Source: Candidatus Glassbacteria bacterium RIFCSPLOWO2_12_FULL_58_11
GTDB lineage: Bacteria > Gemmatimonadota > Glassbacteria > GWA2-58-10
DNA length: 25,916 nucleotides
NCBI GenBank assembly: GCA_001780825.1
Contig: MFIX01000170.1
Location: 2,072-27,987 of the forward strand
Direction of reading: 5' to 3'
The number at the start of each line of letters is the position of its first letter. Position 1 is the stretch's first letter. The translations under genes were made by a program, and so were the position numbers. Positions 20,181 through 25,916 of the stretch are shown one piece after another. Under the pieces are notes generated by a model, which saw only the letters and a program-made list of their open reading frames with translations, had not been told where the DNA came from and made no database searches.

Positions 20181-22829
20181 ATGATATACCTGATGGTATG
20201 GCGGCAAAAATTCGAGAGTAAGCTGGGAGCGGCAGTCTTACCGCTGATCCTGGCCGCCGGCTGCCTGTTGACTGGCGAGCCCCTGCTGGCCGCCTCCTGG
20301 TCGGAGGATGTCAACGGGGACGGCCGGGTGACAGTCACCGATGTAATCGCCCTGCTGCTGCTGGGCCGGGCCGACCCGCAGGACCGCCGGGCGGACTATG
20401 ACGGTGACGGGACATTCGGGATGAATGACGCCGAGGCGCTGCTGGCCAATATCGGCAGCGGAAACCTCCACGCGGCATCGGTCACCGCCGATAGCTGGAG
20501 CGTGATCGGACCCGGCGGAGGGGGCGGAATTTTTCTGCCCACCATAAGCCCTTTCGACTCGAAGATCATGCTCACGCACTGCGACATGACCGGCGCCTAT
20601 ATCAGCTATGACGGCGGCGAAAAGTGGCGCATGTTCAATCTCTGGAACGTGCCCACGGATTTCGAGTTCGATCCGGTCGAGGCCAATACGATCTACGCTT
20701 CCGTAAAAGGCTCACTTTACAGCGAGGATCGCGGGTCGGGGCTGAGCCTGCTCTACCGTTCCGAGGACCAGGGAAAACGCTGGCGCATAATCTTTCCCCT
20801 GGTGGATAATGCCCTGCCTCTGGACAATCTTCAGAGCCGGGACCTTCTTCCCTCGCAGGTCGTTCCGGGCACTCCGGACGGCTCGATCGACAAGGTCGAG
20901 GTCGATCCGTTGGACAACCGGATAATCTATCTCGGGCTTTCTCCGCTGGTGGACTATATCAGCGACGGCTCCGGCGGACCTTCCAAATCCCCGCAACTGG
21001 TCATTTCCACCGACCGGGGAGCGAGCTGGAAGGTGATTGCCCAGCTCTCCGGCTCATTCGTGCTCGGCCTTTATCCGGGCAGCCTGTCGAACCGGCCCGG
21101 CGAGGTGCTGGTGTTCACCGACAAAGCCTGCGTCCGGGTGGATATCGCCTCGGGCCAGATGACACCGGTTGCACTTCCAGTGTCTACGGTTGTCGAGACG
21201 GCCGGGGGGAAAGGCATCGACGGCGCTCTGCTCTATATTCTCTCAAACCTGAGTGTCAACCGCTCGGTAGTTAGTGGAGGCGTATTCCGCAGCTCGGATT
21301 GGGGCGCAAGCTGGACTCAGGTGAACAATGGTCTTTTTACCGGAGTTCCATCAGGCAAGGCGCCCCAGATTCGCGCCCTGGCGGTCTGCGAACAGCACCC
21401 GGAGGTGCTGTATATCGCCAGCTCCAATCCGGGCTATGTCTCGGGAAGCGGCGGAACCGCCTGGCGCTATGGCGTTTTCAAGAGCGCAAATTCCGGGATC
21501 GCCTGGAGCGGAGTCTGGCTGGCCAATGACCTGGGATACCCGACCGCCAATTACCAGGGCTCCTGGCTGGACTGGAGCTTCGATCCCGGCTGGGGCGGGA
21601 AACCGATCGAGATGGGTGTGGCGCCCTCCGATCCGAATATCTGTTTTGGCGGAGACAACGGCCGCGCCTATGGTACCCTGGACGGCGGAAAGACCTGGAA
21701 CGAGGTTTACAGCCACAACAACCCGGACAATTCGGTGACCAGCAGCGGCCTGGATGTCACCACCTGTTACGGAGTGCATTTCGACCCCTTTGACCGGGAA
21801 CATATTTTTATTTCCTACACGGATATCGGGCTGTTCCACAGCTATGACGGCGGAAAGAGCTGGCTTCACTCGATCAGCGGCGTGCCCTCGGATTGGGTCA
21901 ACACCTGCTACCAGCTCGAATTCGACCCCGCGGTCAAGGGGAGGGCCTGGACTGCCTGGTCTCTTGCCCACGACCTGCCGCGGGACAAGATGTTCAGCTC
22001 GGATGACCTAGCCTGGTTCGCGGGCGGCGTGGCGGTCACTGATGATGGGGGCAAAACCTGGCGCAAGAGCTCTAACGGTCTGCCGGCCAATGCGGCCGCC
22101 ACGGATATCCTGGTCGATCCTTCCAGCCCGGCGGGCAAGCGCACGGTCTATGTGGCAGCTTTCAACGTGGGAGTATTTAAATCCACGGATGACGGGGCAA
22201 GCTGGAAAGCGATCAACGAGGGATTGGGCACTAACCTCTACGCCTGGAAAATTCGCCGGAACCCTTCGGGGAGGCTTTTCCTGCTGCTGGCCCGGGGCCG
22301 CCGCTCCAGCGGAACTGTCCCCGGAGCGCTTTACACCAGAAACGAAGCCTCAGCACAGGGGAACTCCCAGTGGGAAGCTCTGCCTCTGCCTCAGGGTGTA
22401 GATGCTCCGCACGACCTCGAGATCGATCCAGTGAATCCCCAGATCATGTACCTTTGCTGCTGGGCGCGCCAGGTGGCAGGCCAGGACGTTTCTGGCGGCG
22501 TGTTCCGCAGCGATGACGGCGGCCAGAGCTGGAAACAAACATTCGACGAGAGGGTCCGGGTGAACTCCGCCGCGCTGGACCCGCGTGACCCGGCAGTCGT
22601 ATTTATCAATACCTTCCAGAATTCCGCCTGGCGCAGCGCTGATCGCGGGGAACACTGGAAAAGACTGGAGGGCTACCGCTTCAAGTGGGGCCAGCGCGCC
22701 GTTCCCGATCTCAACAACCCCGGCATGCTCTATCTGACCACCTATGGCGGAAGCGTGTATTACGGGCCGGATACAGGAGTCCCCGGGGCATTCGAGGATA
22801 TCGAAAACATGCCCGCCAATTGGTGGTAA
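20181..22829 (+). CDS. GH74-like double beta-propeller protein with N-terminal dockerin-like module
   Basis: An 882-residue paralogue of the preceding gene, starting 12 bases after its stop behind GGAAGG. The signal peptide is followed either by a lipobox-like AAGC (Cys28) or by ordinary cleavage near LLAA (35-38). Residues 43-91 form a dockerin-like module: loops D43-x-N-x-D47-G...D54 and D72-Y-D-G-D76-G...D83. The propeller starts at about 105 (WSVIGPGGGGGIF) and carries at least eleven Asp-boxes. Asp135 and Asp548 correspond to Asp73 and Asp486 of its neighbour. Dockerins usually sit at C-termini or between domains, so the N-terminal position directly behind the export signal is notable. 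Stretches such as AYRFKWGQRA-type and TTYGGSVYYGP are nearly identical in the two copies, suggesting duplication of the propeller and separate gain or loss of the module. Confidence 0.88.
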   Translation: MIYLMVWRQKFESKLGAAVLPLILAAGCLLTGEPLLAASWSEDVNGDGRVTVTDVIALLLLGRADPQDRRADYDGDGTFGMNDAEALLANIGSGNLHAASVTADSWSVIGPGGGGGIFLPTISPFDSKIMLTHCDMTGAYISYDGGEKWRMFNLWNVPTDFEFDPVEANTIYASVKGSLYSEDRGSGLSLLYRSEDQGKRWRIIFPLVDNALPLDNLQSRDLLPSQVVPGTPDGSIDKVEVDPLDNRIIYLGLSPLVDYISDGSGGPSKSPQLVISTDRGASWKVIAQLSGSFVLGLYPGSLSNRPGEVLVFTDKACVRVDIASGQMTPVALPVSTVVETAGGKGIDGALLYILSNLSVNRSVVSGGVFRSSDWGASWTQVNNGLFTGVPSGKAPQIRALAVCEQHPEVLYIASSNPGYVSGSGGTAWRYGVFKSANSGIAWSGVWLANDLGYPTANYQGSWLDWSFDPGWGGKPIEMGVAPSDPNICFGGDNGRAYGTLDGGKTWNEVYSHNNPDNSVTSSGLDVTTCYGVHFDPFDREHIFISYTDIGLFHSYDGGKSWLHSISGVPSDWVNTCYQLEFDPAVKGRAWTAWSLAHDLPRDKMFSSDDLAWFAGGVAVTDDGGKTWRKSSNGLPANAAATDILVDPSSPAGKRTVYVAAFNVGVFKSTDDGASWKAINEGLGTNLYAWKIRRNPSGRLFLLLARGRRSSGTVPGALYTRNEASAQGNSQWEALPLPQGVDAPHDLEIDPVNPQIMYLCCWARQVAGQDVSGGVFRSDDGGQSWKQTFDERVRVNSAALDPRDPAVVFINTFQNSAWRSADRGEHWKRLEGYRFKWGQRAVPDLNNPGMLYLTTYGGSVYYGPDTGVPGAFEDIENMPANWW

Positions 22830-22896
22830 TACAGAATTTTAGTTTACCCTCTTTTTAAGGCGTGCGGCGGCCTATATTCCGGAGGAACCTGAACCG

Positions 22897-23739
22897 ATGA
22901 AACCTTCTTTTATCTTTACGGTGGCAATTTCCATTGTCCTGCAGATCTCCACAGTCCACGCCTCTTCCATGAACGAGCTCGGCGCCCGGCTTGGCTCCCC
23001 CAACTATGCGGAAAGGCTGGCCGCGGTGCGGGAAATCGCGATCGAGTATCCACAGGAGGGTCTGAAGCTCCTTCTGCAGGCCGCCGCCGACCCGGATGAA
23101 TTCGTCCGGGAGCGGGCGGTCCAGGCGCTGGGCCTGGCCGACAGCGGGCAGGCGGTCGGGGCGCTCAAAAAAGCGCTCAAGGACCCGGATGCTTTCGTGC
23201 GCTGGCGCGCGGTCCAGTCGCTGGCCCGGTTGGGCGTGCATGACATCGCCCAGGAACTGGGGTCGCTGATCGCCGATCCGAGCTGGCATGTCAAGGTGAG
23301 CGCCTTGGAGCTGCTGGGGACAATCGGCGCGGAACAGTTAAAGAGGAAAGGCCCGGAGATCAAAGGGAATCTGGATGAGCCGGTCAGGCAACCCCTGCTG
23401 CGCGGCCTGGCGGACTCCGATGAGCGGGTAAAGGTAGCGGCCGCCTCGGCTCTGGCCCGCAACCGGGATGATGCGGCATTCGGGCCGCTGGTTGAGCTGG
23501 TGCGGGACGGCTCAATGTACGTGCGGGACCAGGCCGCTCTGGCCCTGGGCGATCTCGGCGATATCCGTGCGGTCGAGCCGCTGATCGGCTTGATCGCCGA
23601 CCCCCGGAACGGTTATTCCGAGGAGGGCACGGACTGGGCCCGCTGGGGCGCGGCCAAGGCTCTGCAGAAACTGACCGGCGAGGACTACCGTATCGATGCG
23701 CAGAAGTGGCGCGATTGGCTGAGCAGCCATAACAAGTAA
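22897..23739 (+). CDS. Exported HEAT-repeat protein
   Basis: A 280-residue protein with GGAGGA ten bases before the ATG and a Sec signal peptide (about 1-22, cleavage after VHA). The mature part is a chain of helical HEAT/PBS-lyase-type repeats with the usual D-x-x-x-x-V-R-x-x-A-x-x-A-L pattern: DPDEFVRERAVQALG, DPDAFVRWRAVQSLA, DPSWHVKVSALELLG, DSDERVKVAAASALA and GSMYVRDQAALALGDLG. These form a curved solenoid used for protein binding, so a scaffold or accessory role in the periplasm or at the surface is likely. The ending WARWGAAKALQKLTGEDY...WRDWL is common in exported HEAT proteins of this type. No enzymatic motif is visible. It follows the propeller gene by 67 bases. Confidence 0.9.
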   Translation: MKPSFIFTVAISIVLQISTVHASSMNELGARLGSPNYAERLAAVREIAIEYPQEGLKLLLQAAADPDEFVRERAVQALGLADSGQAVGALKKALKDPDAFVRWRAVQSLARLGVHDIAQELGSLIADPSWHVKVSALELLGTIGAEQLKRKGPEIKGNLDEPVRQPLLRGLADSDERVKVAAASALARNRDDAAFGPLVELVRDGSMYVRDQAALALGDLGDIRAVEPLIGLIADPRNGYSEEGTDWARWGAAKALQKLTGEDYRIDAQKWRDWLSSHNK

Positions 23740-23753
23740 TAGTATTCAGGAGG

Positions 23754-23773
23754 CAGAAGTCAGAAGTCAGAAG
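23754..23773. repeat. Short tandem heptamer repeat (CAGAAGT, nearly three copies)
   Basis: CAGAAGT at 23754-23760 and 23761-23767, then CAGAAG at 23768-23773, directly repeated in the 100-base gap between the HEAT gene and the transglutaminase-like gene. A GC-rich hairpin (GCCGC/GCGGC) follows at about 23783-23801. Role unknown. Confidence 0.7.
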
Positions 23774-23839
23774 ATAAGATTTCCGCCGCGGCACTGCGGC
23801 CGAGCTTTCTTGATAAACTCAGCCTGAGGAGTATGCGCG

Positions 23840-25916
23840 ATGACTAAATCTACATATATTGCGGGCCTGCTTTTGCTATCGCTCGGCGCGTGGCAGACTG
23901 TCCGCGCAACCGGGCCGGAACTGTCTGTCGCGCCTGTGGTCAGGCAGCAGAGCGAGGTGATCACCCACTCCAGCGCCGAGTTCAATATCGAGGTCCAGGG
24001 CTTGACTCCTCCGGTCAGCCGGAGTATCGAGATCACCGGCCCGGCGCAGGATATCCATTTCAGGCTGGCGGATGGACTGGATTTCAGCTCGATCGACGGC
24101 CTGGCGCATTCGCTTATCAAGCCCGGAATGACCGATGAGGAAAAGGTTAAGGCCCTGTTTTATTTCACGGCGACCAATTTCTATGACCGCGGCGGCTCGG
24201 GCTGCGAGGACCCGCTCGAATATGCCAATCTCTGGGGCTTCAGTTGGTGCGGCAATTTCGCCCTGTTCCTCAATGCGGCCTGGCGCGCCCTGGGCTTCCA
24301 AACCGTGTTCCTCAATCCGGTTATCGGCATGCCGGGCGGCCACACCATAACCTGTGTCTTCTATGATAACCAGTGGCACATGTACGATTCCCGCCTGCGC
24401 GCCTACTTTCTCAACCGCGACAACCGGACCGTGGCCTCGCTGGTTGACCTGGACCGGGATGATTTCCTGGTCCAGCGGGCTTTCGACTATGGCGACCGGA
24501 TGGTGAACCACTGGAGCTTCCCGCTGGTCATGGAAAATTATTCCAATGCCGCCTCCGACTGGTACGATGGCTTCAATGCGCATTACGACAACCAGACCCT
24601 GTTCCACAAGGACACTCCGCCCTGGGACCCGCGCCTGGACCTGCGCAAGGGCGAGACCCTGACCCTGGGCTGGGAGGATCGCGGCAAGTGGTGGAACCGC
24701 CTCGACCTCTCGCCTGAATGGCGCCGGATTCACCGGAGCGAGGGCGGCGATGCCGCCAAAACGCCGCCGATAATTTACGCCAATGGCACGCTGGTCACCG
24801 AGCTCGACCCCCTGCTGCTGAAAAGCCAGGCTGTGGAATCCTCCGGTCTCAAGGCCACGGGCGGGAGCCGTCCGGCCTTTTCTCCCTCCGCGGCCGGGCA
24901 GTGGGGCTATGCGATCTACAAGGTCCGCGTACCCTATTTTATCCCCTCGATGAGTGTCGAGGCGCTGGCCGGACGGGCCTCCGCGGATGACTCTCTCGAG
25001 CTGGCGCTCTCCACCGATGAGGGCAAAAGCTGGCTTCCCCTGTGGAGCGCCGAGGGCCTGGGACAGCTTCCTCTGGCAATCACCACGGACCAGACCCAGC
25101 GGGTCACAATGTACAGCGTCAACAAGTACTCCTATCTTCTGCGTTTCCGCCTCAAGGCAGGCGCCGTCCCGGAGAATGTCTCGCTCGCCGGAGTCCGGCT
25201 GGCCACCGACCTGTACTACCGGCCGATGATCCTCCCCGCCTTGAAAAACGGCGTCAACCATCTGCTCTATTCCGACCGCACTCCGGGCGACTCTCCGCGG
25301 CGGATCGTTTACCGCTGGCTGGAGAATACCAATATTCTCTTTTCCGAGGAGCAGCCCTGCATCGGCGACCGGATCACGATTACCGCCCTGGTGGCCAACC
25401 AGGGCAATTCGCCGGCCAGCCAGGTAAAAGTGCGCTTCTATGATGGCGACCCCGCGCTCGGTGGAGTCCGGATCGGCGAGGACCAGGTGATCGCGGAAAT
25501 CGCTCCCGGCCAGACCTCCCGGACCCAGGTGGAATGGCTTGCGGTCCAGCAGCAGGTCGGGGCGAGCACGAGCTTCTCGCTCGCCGACCTGCAAAACCAC
25601 GCCGGCTACACCCACAACACGATATTTGTCCAGGTTGACCCCGACAACCAGTTGAGCGAGGCCAATAAGAGCGACAATCTCACCTCGCGCGATCTGGTGG
25701 TTAATAACATGGCCAACCTGATCCTCAAGGACCCCTCGTTTATCGAGTTTGCCCGCCGGGGCGACAAGGTCCTGATCTCCGCTTTTGTCCGCAACCATAA
25801 CCTCGGCGGCCCACGTCCCCGGGCCAGGGAGGCGCGCAATGTGGTCGTGCGCTTCTACGACAAGCAGCCGGTAGCCGGCCGGATGAAACAGAACATGATC
25901 GGCGAGGCGGTGATCC
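23840..25916 (+). CDS. Exported transglutaminase-like protein with CARDB domains, C-terminally incomplete
   Basis: The frame is open from the ATG at 23840 to the last base (692 codons), so the end is missing. GAGGAG (23826-23831) lies eight bases upstream. A Sec signal covers about residues 1-23. Residues 120-190 have a transglutaminase-like cysteine-protease core: Cys137 in WGFSWCGNF, His168 in MPGGHT and Asp183 in HMYDSR, the Cys-His-Asp triad in the right order and spacing. A beta-rich middle follows (about 230-480). At about 490-620 there is a CARDB domain (VANQGNSPASQVKVRFYDGD, VDPDNQLSEANKSDN), and a second begins at ANLILKDPSFIEF. CARDB domains are cell-adhesion folds in large surface proteins. 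A surface peptidase or cross-linking enzyme is likely; substrate unknown. A long minus-strand frame over it (23876-25798) is an artefact. Confidence 0.9.
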   Translation, partial: MTKSTYIAGLLLLSLGAWQTVRATGPELSVAPVVRQQSEVITHSSAEFNIEVQGLTPPVSRSIEITGPAQDIHFRLADGLDFSSIDGLAHSLIKPGMTDEEKVKALFYFTATNFYDRGGSGCEDPLEYANLWGFSWCGNFALFLNAAWRALGFQTVFLNPVIGMPGGHTITCVFYDNQWHMYDSRLRAYFLNRDNRTVASLVDLDRDDFLVQRAFDYGDRMVNHWSFPLVMENYSNAASDWYDGFNAHYDNQTLFHKDTPPWDPRLDLRKGETLTLGWEDRGKWWNRLDLSPEWRRIHRSEGGDAAKTPPIIYANGTLVTELDPLLLKSQAVESSGLKATGGSRPAFSPSAAGQWGYAIYKVRVPYFIPSMSVEALAGRASADDSLELALSTDEGKSWLPLWSAEGLGQLPLAITTDQTQRVTMYSVNKYSYLLRFRLKAGAVPENVSLAGVRLATDLYYRPMILPALKNGVNHLLYSDRTPGDSPRRIVYRWLENTNILFSEEQPCIGDRITITALVANQGNSPASQVKVRFYDGDPALGGVRIGEDQVIAEIAPGQTSRTQVEWLAVQQQVGASTSFSLADLQNHAGYTHNTIFVQVDPDNQLSEANKSDNLTSRDLVVNNMANLILKDPSFIEFARRGDKVLISAFVRNHNLGGPRPRAREARNVVVRFYDKQPVAGRMKQNMIGEAVI

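Noticed and set aside
23876..25798. 640-codon open frame on the minus strand
   Set aside because: It lies antisense to the transglutaminase-CARDB gene, which has a signal peptide, catalytic triad and ribosome site. The minus-strand product has no recognisable domains and is a by-product of GC-rich codon bias.
1..25916. CRISPR arrays, tRNA/rRNA genes, insertion sequences or phage genes
   Set aside because: No regularly spaced repeats, cloverleaf or rRNA signatures, transposase, integrase or phage proteins were seen on either strand.

Overview
The window reads as a GC-rich bacterial chromosome segment with two unrelated halves. Three things point to an uncultured lineage of the Fibrobacteres-Chlorobi-Bacteroidetes (FCB) type, such as Latescibacterota or Glassbacteria-like phyla: a FlgD-like C-terminal sorting tail with an N-x-P-N-P-F-N-P motif, dockerin-like EF-hand modules in secreted proteins, and many lipoproteins and exported proteins. 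This placement is an inference from protein architecture; no marker gene is present.

Left part (1-5503, all minus strand). This is a cell-surface sugar locus. In transcription order it holds rfbH (CDP-4-keto-6-deoxyglucose 3-dehydrase, His in place of the PLP lysine, [2Fe-2S] cysteines intact), a small FAD/NAD(P)H reductase lacking the usual ferredoxin domain, rfbF (glucose-1-phosphate cytidylyltransferase), rfbG (CDP-glucose 4,6-dehydratase), a membrane-anchored family 2 glycosyltransferase and the first 32 codons of a class I/II aminotransferase. Together they make the CDP-3,6-dideoxy-4-ketohexose precursor of dideoxy or branched O-antigen sugars. The enzyme that fixes the final sugar (4-ketoreductase, epimerase or YerE type) is not in the window.

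Middle part (5504-8816). An Rrf2-family regulator (plus strand) and a large sodium:solute symporter (minus strand) converge on a strong bidirectional terminator. Three copies of a GTAGGGGC-type palindromic repeat lie between genes here and in the rfb cluster. The 449-base gap between the symporter and the next gene has two dyad-symmetric elements that look like operators.

Right part (8817-25916, all plus strand). This is a run of ten exported proteins built largely from tandem paralogues: three jelly-roll (concanavalin A/polysaccharide-lyase-like) proteins, one Tat-exported TIM-barrel glycosidase-like protein, two amidohydrolase-2 lipoproteins, two GH74-like Asp-box propellers, a HEAT-repeat protein, and a transglutaminase-like protein with CARDB domains that runs off the right edge and is open to the last base. 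Three of them (two jelly-rolls and one propeller) carry the same dockerin-like calcium-binding module, while a sibling of each family lacks it. I read this as a glycan- or cell-wall-processing locus without SusC/SusD, in which some members may be docked in an extracellular complex. The divergent symporter is a candidate importer of the product. No tRNA, rRNA, CRISPR array, transposase or integrase was seen.
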